Positions 56,694 through 64,000 of a DNA stretch of 64,000 nt are shown in pieces; position 1 is the first letter of the stretch, and every line of letters begins with the position of its first letter. This DNA is from Gammaproteobacteria bacterium (GTDB lineage Bacteria; Pseudomonadota; Gammaproteobacteria; Tenderiales; Tenderiaceae). Where the stretch lies: contig JACQEP010000010.1 of assembly GCA_016200485.1 (NCBI GenBank), positions 124,001 through 188,000 on the forward strand. Reading direction: 5' to 3'. Both the position numbers and the translations under genes were made by a program. The notes under the pieces were generated by a model that made no database searches, had not been told where the DNA came from, and was given only the letters and a program-made list of their open reading frames with translations.

Positions 56694-58619
56694 CTAGAAA
56701 TAATGCTGCCAGGCGATTTCGGCCGTTGACCATACCCGTTCATATTCCTGTTGTTGCGACAAATTAACCCGTATCGCACTGTCATTGGTAATCACAACGT
56801 TTTGTTCCAGGCGCAACTGATGACGCGTCTGGTGCTCACCTACCCCATAACGCAAAACCTTGGCCCCAGCCTCTAGCCGCCAAAGCGGATTCACCTGCCA
56901 TAACATCCCCACACTCGGCCCCAAGCCCAATGATACATGCTTATCCAGACGATCATGCGCAGCTAATCCACCCTCAATCATGGCATAGATTCTTTGCGCC
57001 ACATTACGCTGCTGTGTCAACCCTGCTCCACCCTCAACGGTAAATAACAAAGGCTCGCTGCCATCATGCAACCGCTTACGCTCAAATGCCGTGCGTATTT
57101 TCCAGGAAACCGGTTTGATAAAACGATTGCGTGGCACCAAAGAAACGATGGATACCGGCACCCATGACTCTAATCGTGTGGGTCCGCTATTCCAATGGCG
57201 AAAACTAAAATCCAGGAAATCAATCTGCGCACCCTCTTCGTATCCCGCCTGTGGATCAAGCAGATCATGATAGGCGGGCCGCACTCTCAGCTGCTGATAC
57301 CACTGATCCTGATAACCTAAGCCCAAGGCCAGCCGCGCCGTGGCATGTCCCTGTTCCGGCCGTACCGCAGGCGTGGGTACCGGCGAAAATGCTGGCCCGG
57401 TATCCACCTTGCTACGCGCCGCATACAATTCGAAGAGCAATGGACCCGCCTCGGTATCGGTGCGATGCCCCTTGGCAATATCGTAATTGAGATAGGCGTG
57501 CGTAAACTCAAGTGTTTTTGCCTGCTCAGCGACTGTTAGCCCCTTGAACTCCTGACTATTCACATCAAGGGCGCGATTAGCCAGCGCTTGCGTCATGCGC
57601 TGCCTATCGTCATCAACAAACTGCAATTGATGCTTTAACTCCGTAATACCCGCTGGGCGATAAACCGCGTCGCCCACCAAATCCTTTTGCTCGACCACGC
57701 TACGAATGGTATCCGCGGGGATAGCCCACCAGCGAAACTCACGCGTTAACTCCAGCTCTGGACGCGCCACCTCAAACAATGACAACAGATGATAGGAACA
57801 ATTTTCATCGAAGAAATAATAGTCAAAACGAATTCCGCGCAACTCCCAGAGATGCCTTAACATTTGCTCAATTTCTGGCTCGGTAAAATTGAGTCGATAT
57901 TCCCAGATATCGCGATTCTCCATCTCGCTGTATTCACGTACCTTGAGATAATAGGGCATGACCGAGAACATACCAGCGTAACCACCAATCAGGCCGTTGA
58001 CTGCAAATGTGACGCCATTGTCTTTTTCATCTACGACTGCTGCATAATTCACTGCGTAGGCTAGCAATCGCGTCTTTTCGGTCTGATCCTTGGCGTCGAC
58101 ACGTAACAAGGTGTGACCAAACATCGAGGCCGGATTATTGAGATAAGCTGCGGGAAAAATTAAAGTTACACCTGCCGGATTCAGACTTGCAAACCACTGT
58201 TCGAATCGCGCACAAGACTGTGGAATTAATTGAGTATCGTCAAAATTCAATTGCTGTCGCAGCCAATGATAACGGGCGATAAATGTGCATTGGGCATGCT
58301 GTGATTCGGGGTTCTCCAGCGGATTTACTGGCGGCTCAAAGAAACGGCGCAAGGTCGCATCCAATTCGGCTTCAGGATTGGTTTTGCCATCGGGTGCATT
58401 AAGAAAGGCAGGGTCATCGGCCAGGCTATGCACACCCGGCAATACGAGATTGGGATAATAATGCAACAAGGCGTGCCATTCAGGGGCAGCAGAGAGCTGT
58501 TTGCTATGAGCCGCTGCAATTAATTCATCGACATAGGCTGCGCTGGCGCTTAATGGTAACAATACCAGCAGCATTATCGAGCGTAGCAATTTTTGAATTA
58601 AGGATGAGCGGTATTTCAT
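56694..58619 (-). CDS. DUF4105 (Lnb N-terminal domain-like) outer-envelope protein
   Basis: 641 residues from ATG at 58619. A signal peptide (LLRSIMLLVLLPLSASA) is followed by a DUF4105 module (about 130-330) with TLIFPAAYLNNPASMFGHT, YFFDENCSYHLLSLFEVARP and RWWAIPADTIRSV; the histidine and cysteine (NxASMFGHT, ENCSYH) resemble a cysteine-protease-like or Lnb-type catalytic pair. The C-terminal half (about 400-641) has barrel-like strands and a terminal Phe. The function of the family is not established. It lies downstream of the DUF3015 gene on the same strand, as often seen. Confidence 0.82.
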   Translation of the reverse strand: MKYRSSLIQKLLRSIMLLVLLPLSASAAYVDELIAAAHSKQLSAAPEWHALLHYYPNLVLPGVHSLADDPAFLNAPDGKTNPEAELDATLRRFFEPPVNPLENPESQHAQCTFIARYHWLRQQLNFDDTQLIPQSCARFEQWFASLNPAGVTLIFPAAYLNNPASMFGHTLLRVDAKDQTEKTRLLAYAVNYAAVVDEKDNGVTFAVNGLIGGYAGMFSVMPYYLKVREYSEMENRDIWEYRLNFTEPEIEQMLRHLWELRGIRFDYYFFDENCSYHLLSLFEVARPELELTREFRWWAIPADTIRSVVEQKDLVGDAVYRPAGITELKHQLQFVDDDRQRMTQALANRALDVNSQEFKGLTVAEQAKTLEFTHAYLNYDIAKGHRTDTEAGPLLFELYAARSKVDTGPAFSPVPTPAVRPEQGHATARLALGLGYQDQWYQQLRVRPAYHDLLDPQAGYEEGAQIDFLDFSFRHWNSGPTRLESWVPVSIVSLVPRNRFIKPVSWKIRTAFERKRLHDGSEPLLFTVEGGAGLTQQRNVAQRIYAMIEGGLAAHDRLDKHVSLGLGPSVGMLWQVNPLWRLEAGAKVLRYGVGEHQTRHQLRLEQNVVITNDSAIRVNLSQQQEYERVWSTAEIAWQHYF

Positions 58620-58649
58620 CAAGCGCGAACCATTTTTCAATCTTATCGC

Positions 58650-58688
58650 TAAAACAGAAACGCCCGCTAGCCGTCATGGCTAGTGGGC
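58650..58688 (-). terminator. Terminator between DUF3015 and DUF4105 genes
   Basis: An 11-bp stem with one mismatch (GCCCACTAGCC / GGCTAGCGGGC, loop ATGAC) is followed on the minus strand by GTTTCTGTTTT. It ends the DUF3015 transcript. Confidence 0.75.
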
Positions 58689-58732
58689 ATCCAAACTCAA
58701 TAAAATGGTAATTAAAACGATCCGATTTAGTT

Positions 58733-58755
58733 CCTTCCCCCTAGAAGGGGGAAGG
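58733..58755. repeat. C/G-rich hairpin after DUF3015
   Basis: Perfect 10-bp arms CCTTCCCCCT / AGGGGGAAGG with loop AGA. It resembles the inner hairpins of the elements at 27320, 48893 and 56541. No T run follows. Confidence 0.7.
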
Positions 58756-58768
58756 AGTCGTACTATAT

Positions 58769-59260
58769 TTAGACTTTGGTTGCATAACTTGCAAAAGCTT
58801 CGTCAGCGGCCAACACATCTTTCAAACCAAGACGCACTTGCTCAGCCGTGACCGCATCGGAACTGAAGATGTGCGAGAAGTTGGCCTTGGTCAATTGGTA
58901 AAACGCCGCCTTTTGCGATTCTTCAACCCCGATCAGCGCGGCCAGCGACTCCAGTGCCTCACCTTGACCGACGGACATGTCGCGGGCCAACTTGTTCATG
59001 TTACCGTCCAGAAACATGGCCATCTTCCAGCTGGAAGAGACTGTGCCGTCCTGAGTACAACCGGAAGTACCCGAGGTAACACCGAAGGTTTGATTACCGA
59101 ATGTGCCATTGGTGGTAGCCGCCAATACTTGCGGTGCAATACCCGACTGTCCCTCAAACACCTTGGAACCCCAGCCGCAGGTACCGACGTTGTTCTGGCC
59201 GGCGAAGGCTACCGATGAAAGAGAAGCCGCCAGTACTGTAAACATCAATTTCCGTTTCAT
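58769..59260 (-). CDS. DUF3015 family secreted protein
   Basis: 163 residues. A signal peptide (FTVLAASLSSVAFA) is followed by NNVGTCGWGSKVFEGQSG, the start of the DUF3015 domain, with GTSGCTQDG giving a second conserved Cys; together they probably form a disulphide. The role is unknown; members are small periplasmic proteins often next to DUF4105 genes. A GGGGGAAACATG-type ribosome site (AGGGGGAAAC) is good. Strong terminator and hairpin follow. Confidence 0.9.
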   Translation of the reverse strand: MKRKLMFTVLAASLSSVAFAGQNNVGTCGWGSKVFEGQSGIAPQVLAATTNGTFGNQTFGVTSGTSGCTQDGTVSSSWKMAMFLDGNMNKLARDMSVGQGEALESLAALIGVEESQKAAFYQLTKANFSHIFSSDAVTAEQVRLGLKDVLAADEAFASYATKV

Positions 59261-59366
59261 GTTTCCCCCTTGCTGTTGGATGAATAGTAACGTGACTGCA
59301 ATTAACCCACTACACCCTCACTATACGCCACACCTGATCAGCGTCAAGCGCCTCAAAAACACCCGA

Positions 59367-59618
59367 TCAGGAATGCAAATCCGGTCTATCTTCACGCGGC
59401 ATTTGCAGAAACCAGCCCTGTTCAGCAAGTTGCTTCATAACCGCAGCGGTATTTTCCTGGGCAAGCTTGCGTTCTGGTGTCAGTTCAAACTCCAGCACCC
59501 GCTCCAACGGCTCAATCAGTTTGCGCAAGCCCTCGGGCACACTGGAAACATCGGCGGCAACAGGCAAATAAAGGTAGGTAAATTCCTTGCGCTTGCTACG
59601 ATATACGGCGCATTTCAT
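59367..59618 (-). CDS. YcgL domain-containing protein
   Basis: 83 residues from ATG at 59618. The start MKCAVYRSKRKEFTYLYLP and the segment LIEPLERVLEFELTPERKLAQENTAAVMKQLAEQGWFLQMP are characteristic of YcgL (UPF0745), a small cytoplasmic protein of unknown function in gammaproteobacteria. An in-frame extension of 16 residues upstream is rejected. It supports a gammaproteobacterial host. Confidence 0.92.
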   Translation of the reverse strand: MKCAVYRSKRKEFTYLYLPVAADVSSVPEGLRKLIEPLERVLEFELTPERKLAQENTAAVMKQLAEQGWFLQMPREDRPDLHS

Positions 59619-59749
59619 GATTAGGTACCCCTGAGTTATTATTGTCTCATTATAGCACGCGCCCAAAATCCAACCCGCGCTACAGACTTGACGCTATTTG
59701 CTTCATAATGGCTTTATAGTCCACCCCAACCGCGAGGCATGTCTTCGGG

Positions 59750-60907
59750 ATGACCACTAAACGCATACGGCTGCTCGTAATTTTTATCGCCATTCTGATA
59801 TTACTGATTGGTGCCGGTTGGTATTGGTCTCGCCCGAAGCCGATCCCGGTCACGGTGGCACAGGTTTCGCGTGGCGAAGTTGAAGCAACGGTCTCTAACA
59901 CGCGAGCGGGTACCATCAAGGCCTGCCGTCGCGCCGGACTCTCTCCCGCCGTCGGCGGTCAAATCGCCAAATTACCAGTCAAGGAAGGCCATCAGGTACG
60001 CGCTGGTGAATTGCTGCTTGAACTTTGGAATGATGATTTACAGGCGCAGTTACGGCTTGCGGAACAGGAACATCAAAGCGCACGTGCACGGGCTGAGTCG
60101 GCATGTTTGCAATCTGATGTCGCGGATCGTGATGCCAATCGTTTATTGAAACTGCAAAAATCCGGCGCCGTCAGCGAAGAACAGATCGATCAGGCCGTCA
60201 CCAAGGCCAAGGCCAGCCAGGCCGAGTGCCATGCCGCCAAGACACAAACCGGTGTCAGCAGCGCCAGGATGGATGTGATCGCCGCCAATCTGGCACGCAC
60301 ACTTTTGATCGCGCCCTTCGATGGCGTGGTCGCCAAAATCAACGGCGAGTTGAATGAATATGTTACTCCTTCACCGCCAGGCATTGCCACCTTGCCGGTG
60401 GTTGATCTGGTAGATACACACTGCTTCTATGTTGTCGCGCCGATTGATGAAGTGGATGCACCCAACATTACCGCCGGCATGCCCGCACGCATCACACTCG
60501 ATGCCTTTGCCAACCAGCGCTTTGTTGGGAAAGTACGGCGAATTGCCGATTATGTGCTTGACCGGGAAAAACAGGCGCGCACGATCGATATTGAGGTAGA
60601 GTTCACACTGGATAAATCGACACCCACACTATTGGCTGGTTATAGCGCCGATGCCGAGATTATTCTCTCAACGCATAAGAATGTATTACGCATCCCGACG
60701 CTCGCGGTGATGGAAGGGCCTCGTGTGCTTGTATTTAATCCAGACACCGAAAAACTCAGTCTGCGTCAAATTAAAACTGCGATCTCCAATTGGGACTTTA
60801 CCGAGGTCAGCGAGGGATTGCAGGAGGGCGAACACGTTGTCACCTCACTGGATCGTCCCGGTGTTGAAGATGGCGCCCATGCCATTGCTGACACAAGCGC
60901 CAAATGA
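59750..60907 (+). CDS. HlyD/MacA-type periplasmic adaptor
   Basis: 385 residues. An N-terminal membrane helix (LLVIFIAILILLIGAGWYW) is followed by a lipoyl half (GGQIAKLPVKEGHQVRAGELLLELWNDDLQAQLRLAEQEHQSA), a coiled coil (about 90-155), the second lipoyl half (LLIAPFDGVVAKINGELNEYV) and beta-barrel/MPD parts. It links an inner-membrane exporter to an outer-membrane channel. Its stop overlaps the ABC ATPase gene by 4 bases, so it is the first gene of an export operon. The start at 59750 has CGGGATGA upstream, a weak site. Confidence 0.92.
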   Translation: MTTKRIRLLVIFIAILILLIGAGWYWSRPKPIPVTVAQVSRGEVEATVSNTRAGTIKACRRAGLSPAVGGQIAKLPVKEGHQVRAGELLLELWNDDLQAQLRLAEQEHQSARARAESACLQSDVADRDANRLLKLQKSGAVSEEQIDQAVTKAKASQAECHAAKTQTGVSSARMDVIAANLARTLLIAPFDGVVAKINGELNEYVTPSPPGIATLPVVDLVDTHCFYVVAPIDEVDAPNITAGMPARITLDAFANQRFVGKVRRIADYVLDREKQARTIDIEVEFTLDKSTPTLLAGYSADAEIILSTHKNVLRIPTLAVMEGPRVLVFNPDTEKLSLRQIKTAISNWDFTEVSEGLQEGEHVVTSLDRPGVEDGAHAIADTSAK

Positions 60908-61581
60908 TCATCCTGGAGGGCATTGTTCGCGATTTCAGCGTTGGCGACTCAGTGGTTCATGCCCTGCGTGATATCAATCTCACGATCACACCCGGTGATT
61001 ATATTTCACTGATGGGGCCATCGGGCTCTGGAAAATCGACCTTACTCCATATTCTCGGCTTACTCGACCGCCCCAGCCAAGGCAGTTACCATTTAAATGG
61101 TACTCTGGTGAGTGAGCTTGATGAAAATACGCTGGCTAAAACACGGCGTGAACGCATTGGCTTCGTATTTCAATTTTTTCATTTGATCCCGCGCTTAACC
61201 GCCGCCGATAACGTTGCGCTGCCACTGACCTTGGCCGGAATTGAACCCGATGTGCGCAAAGAAAAAGTAACACGCGCATTGCAGCAGCTTGGACTCAGCG
61301 ACCGCGCCGACCATCGACCGGATCAACTTTCCGGCGGGCAACGGCAACGGGTCGCCATTGCCCGGGCGATGATTACCGAGCCGGAAATGATCCTGGCCGA
61401 TGAACCCACCGGCAATCTTGATCGTGCCTCTGGCCACGAAGTGATTGAAACCCTGGAATTGCTGAATCGCGAAAAGGGAATCACGTTGATCGTTGTCACC
61501 CATGACCCTGAAATCGGGAAACGGGCTCGACGTCAGATTCATATGATCGATGGCCGCATCGAAGAGGACGTGCAGAAATGA
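60904..61581 (+). CDS. ABC exporter ATP-binding protein (MacB/LolD-type)
   Basis: 225 residues. Walker [10 protein letters not shown], the LolD/MacB X-loop ([30 protein letters not shown]), signature [15 protein letters not shown], Walker [11 protein letters not shown] and switch THDPEIG are present. It powers the two FtsX-like permeases that follow. 4-base overlaps on both sides show translational coupling. Confidence 0.95.
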   Translation: MIILEGIVRDFSVGDSVVHALRDINLTITPGDYISLMGPSGSGKSTLLHILGLLDRPSQGSYHLNGTLVSELDENTLAKTRRERIGFVFQFFHLIPRLTAADNVALPLTLAGIEPDVRKEKVTRALQQLGLSDRADHRPDQLSGGQRQRVAIARAMITEPEMILADEPTGNLDRASGHEVIETLELLNREKGITLIVVTHDPEIGKRARRQIHMIDGRIEEDVQK

Positions 61582-62786
61582 TGCGGCCGGAAGATGTCCT
61601 GCATTACACCGCGCAGGCGCTTACCGGAAATCGCCGCCGCAGTCTGCTGATGTTACTTGCGATGGCGATTGGCGTCGGTGCCGTGGTGATGTTAACCGCG
61701 CTCGGCGAAGGTGCACGCCGTTATGTCACCAATCAATTCTCTGATCTAGGCACCAATCTCGTCATTGTGTTTCCCGGTCGCTCCGAAACAGTCGGCGGCC
61801 CGCCACCGATGCTGGGCGAAACACCGCGCGACCTGACGCTTGCCGACGCGCTGTCACTTTATCGCAGCCTGGCGGTACAACACGTCGCACCACTCGTCAT
61901 CGGCGCTGCGCCTGTCTCCTGGAAACAACGCGAACGTGAAGTCATGATTCTCGGCTCGACTTCTGCACTGGAACAGATCCGGCATCTGGAACTGGCGCAA
62001 GGACGCTTCCTCCCCAAAACTGATCCCGAACGTGGTGCGCCGTTTTGCGTCATCGGCCCGACGGTAAAACAGGAACTGTTCGGCAATACTCCAGCGCTTG
62101 GTCAATGGTTGCGCATCGGCGATTATCGTTTTCGTGTCATCGGCGTACTTTCCGCCAAGGGACAATCATTGGGGACTGATTTGAACGATATGGTGGTCAT
62201 TCCTGTCGCCTCGGCGCAAACCTTATTCAACACCGAATCCCTGTTCCGGATTTTAGTTCAGGCCAAAGGCCGCGACTCACTCGATGAAGCGCAATCGGCC
62301 ATCAAATCCATCATGCGCGATCGTCACGATGGCGAGGAGGATGTGACCGTGATTACTCAGGACGCGGTACTGGCCACGTTTGATCGCATTTTTACTGCCC
62401 TGACGTTTACGGTCGGTGGCATTGCCGCCGTGAGTTTGGCGGTCGCTGGCATTTTGATCATGAATATCATGCTGGTGGCGATTTCACAACGCACCGCCGA
62501 AATTGGACTGCTCAAAGCCTTGGGCGCACCTGCCAGCGAAATTCTTACCTTATTTTTGAGCGAGGCCGGACTGCTCTCCTTGCTCGGCGGATTGATTGGA
62601 TTAGCAGTTGGCTTGCTGGGCACAGCCCTGCTCGGCCACATTTTTCCAACCTTCCCAATTTCGGCTCCCAACTGGGCCATCATCGGCGCGCTGAGCGTGG
62701 CCTTGATCACGGGCCTTGTCTTTGGCTGGCTGCCCGCACGCCGTGCCGCACAGCTCGACCCGGTACAAGCGCTGACACGCAGATAA
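61578..62786 (+). CDS. MacB-like ABC permease 1 (FtsX domain)
   Basis: 402 residues. One membrane helix at the N-terminus (LLMLLAMAIGVGAVVMLTALGEGAR), a periplasmic MacB_PCD domain (about 50-250), and three C-terminal helices with the FtsX pattern (SQRTAEIGLLKALGAPASEI, FGWLPARRAAQLDPVQALTRR). In MacB-like pumps, force is passed from the ATPase through the membrane to the periplasmic domain. It overlaps the ATPase by 4 bases and is followed 4 bases later by a homologous permease. Confidence 0.94.
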   Translation: MMRPEDVLHYTAQALTGNRRRSLLMLLAMAIGVGAVVMLTALGEGARRYVTNQFSDLGTNLVIVFPGRSETVGGPPPMLGETPRDLTLADALSLYRSLAVQHVAPLVIGAAPVSWKQREREVMILGSTSALEQIRHLELAQGRFLPKTDPERGAPFCVIGPTVKQELFGNTPALGQWLRIGDYRFRVIGVLSAKGQSLGTDLNDMVVIPVASAQTLFNTESLFRILVQAKGRDSLDEAQSAIKSIMRDRHDGEEDVTVITQDAVLATFDRIFTALTFTVGGIAAVSLAVAGILIMNIMLVAISQRTAEIGLLKALGAPASEILTLFLSEAGLLSLLGGLIGLAVGLLGTALLGHIFPTFPISAPNWAIIGALSVALITGLVFGWLPARRAAQLDPVQALTRR

Positions 62787-62790
62787 TAAT

Positions 62791-63990
62791 ATGCGCACTC
62801 AAGACAGCATCTTTCTTGCCCTGAGCGCGGTTCGCAGTCAACGCTTGCGCAGCTTTCTGACCACTCTCGGCATTGCTGTGGGTATTGCGGCCGTAGTGTT
62901 GTTGACTGCCATCGGCGAAGGCATACACCGTTTCGTACTAGAGGAATTTACGCAATTCGGCACACATTTGTTGAGCGTCAGCCCAGGGCGCACCACGACC
63001 CATGGCATTCCGGGCGCCGTAATCAGCAACGTGCGTCCGTTGAGCTTGAGCGACTCCGAAGCGCTGCGTCATATTCCCCAGGTACTCGGTGTGGTGCCGG
63101 TCGTACAAGGCAATGCTGCCGTCGAGATTGGCAACCGTAGCCGTCGCGCGACGCTCTTCGGCGTAGGCCCGCAAGCACCAGACGTATGGCAGTTTAAAGT
63201 GGCGCTCGGGCAATTTTTGCCTGCCGATGATCCCATCAACCCGCGCGCATTTGTTGTGCTTGGCAGTAAAGTCCGCACTGAACTCTTTGGTCACGCCAGC
63301 CCACTGGGAGGGATTGTGCGCATTGGCGGCTTTCGTTATCGCGTCATTGGCGTCATGGAATCCAAGGGCCAATTACTCGGCTTTGATCTCGATGATGCCA
63401 TTTATCTCCATACCGCGCGCGCGATGGAAGTGTTCAATCGCGAAAGCCTGATGGAAATTGATGTGCTTTATGCCACAGACGCCAATCCAGACACAATTTC
63501 TAATCGCATTAAACAAGTCATCAAGGCCCGCCATGGTGAAGATGACATTACCATCGTTACCCAGGAAGAAATGCTCAAGACACTTAACACTATACTCAAC
63601 GCACTAACACTCGCTGTCGGCGCGATTGGCAGCATTTCGTTGCTGGTCGGTGGCATTGGTATTCTCACCATCATGACCATCGCTGTCACTGAACGCACCA
63701 ACGAAATCGGTTTACTGCGCGCACTGGGCGCGGAACGCCGCCAGATTCAATGGCTATTTCTCAGCGAAGCTGTGACCTTGGGAATGATCGGCGGCCTGGC
63801 CGGCATGCTTATCGGTGTTGGCGGCAGCTTGTTATTGCACTGGCTGATTCCCGCTTTGCCGACGCATATTTCCACGTTTTACTTGATTTTGGCGGAATTG
63901 GTCGCCATCAGTATCGGTTTGCTTGCCGGCCTGCTACCCGCCCGCCGCGCCGCCAGACTCGACCCGATTGAGGCACTACGAGCTGAATAA
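62791..63990 (+). CDS. MacB-like ABC permease 2 (FtsX domain)
   Basis: 399 residues, homologous over its whole length to permease 1, with TLGIAVGIAAVVLLTAIGEGIHRF at the start, a periplasmic domain, and ERTNEIGLLRALGAERRQIQ and LLPARRAARLDPIEAL at the end. Two different permeases suggest a heterodimeric transporter, unlike MacB, which is a homodimer fused to its ATPase. The substrate is unknown. The window ends 10 bases later, so an outer-membrane partner could be next. Confidence 0.94.
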   Translation: MRTQDSIFLALSAVRSQRLRSFLTTLGIAVGIAAVVLLTAIGEGIHRFVLEEFTQFGTHLLSVSPGRTTTHGIPGAVISNVRPLSLSDSEALRHIPQVLGVVPVVQGNAAVEIGNRSRRATLFGVGPQAPDVWQFKVALGQFLPADDPINPRAFVVLGSKVRTELFGHASPLGGIVRIGGFRYRVIGVMESKGQLLGFDLDDAIYLHTARAMEVFNRESLMEIDVLYATDANPDTISNRIKQVIKARHGEDDITIVTQEEMLKTLNTILNALTLAVGAIGSISLLVGGIGILTIMTIAVTERTNEIGLLRALGAERRQIQWLFLSEAVTLGMIGGLAGMLIGVGGSLLLHWLIPALPTHISTFYLILAELVAISIGLLAGLLPARRAARLDPIEALRAE

Positions 63991-64000
63991 CATCCTGGTT

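Noticed and set aside
59103-59624. 173-codon plus-strand frame across the DUF3015 and YcgL genes
   Set aside because: Opposite two small but recognisable genes; no ribosome site and no family pattern.

Overview
The window looks like a chromosomal segment of a gammaproteobacterium (less likely a betaproteobacterium) with a biofilm or floc-forming lifestyle. The reasons are a PEP-CTERM/XrtA exopolysaccharide control locus (prsK, prsR, prsT), a proteobacterial gene order tonB-yqgE-ruvX-pyrR-pyrB-pyrC', a gshA of the Acidithiobacillus ferrooxidans type, and a tkt-gap-pgk-pyk-fba block typical of many environmental chemolithotrophic proteobacteria. No rRNA, tRNA, phage, IS transposase or CRISPR array is visible. 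The organism assignment is inference from gene families and order.

Layout. 0-14.5 kb (minus strand) is an exopolysaccharide/protein-sorting region: a truncated AMP-forming ligase, a PP-loop amidotransferase-like enzyme, a PEP-CTERM substrate protein with a clear sigma-54 promoter and two upstream 17-mers, two tandem PrsT-type TPR proteins, the PrsR/PrsK two-component system, the XrtA-associated sugar-phosphate transferase, and a small cyclic-nucleotide-binding protein. 14.6-18.4 kb (plus) supplies nucleotide sugars: ugd, a TviB-like UDP-N-acetylhexosamine dehydrogenase and a UDP-glucuronate epimerase bracketed by two similar 135-bp inverted-repeat elements. 18.6-25.7 kb (minus) is central carbon metabolism. 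26.1-29.9 kb (plus) is the methyl cycle: metK, an SAH riboswitch, ahcY, metF. 30-36 kb holds bioA, rsmE, gshA, gshB, apbE and a NusG-domain-II protein, then cheV on the other strand. 37.2-43.8 kb runs from a Gx-type membrane protein through tonB, yqgE, ruvX and the pyrimidine genes, ending in a PyrK-like protein.

43.7-51.3 kb (minus) holds pilU and a cell-surface group: an XrtA-type AAA+ ATPase with a membrane anchor and an NTF2-like periplasmic end, a predicted beta-barrel protein, and a very large Ig-like lipoprotein. I consider this trio the best candidate for an undescribed surface system. 51.6-59.6 kb carries a lytic transglycosylase, an Hpt/pseudo-receiver protein, a cysteine-cluster protein, an inositol-monophosphatase-type enzyme, several proteins of unknown function, a lipoprotein hydrolase, and a DUF4105/DUF3015 pair. 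59.7-64 kb is a MacAB-like export operon with two permeases.

The most distinctive unexplained structure is a set of about a dozen intergenic inverted-repeat (MITE-like) elements between 17 and 59 kb. They share short motifs, are sometimes nested, and in at least two cases (gshB, ruvX) their right arm forms the ribosome binding site, and in gshB also the start codon, of the downstream gene.
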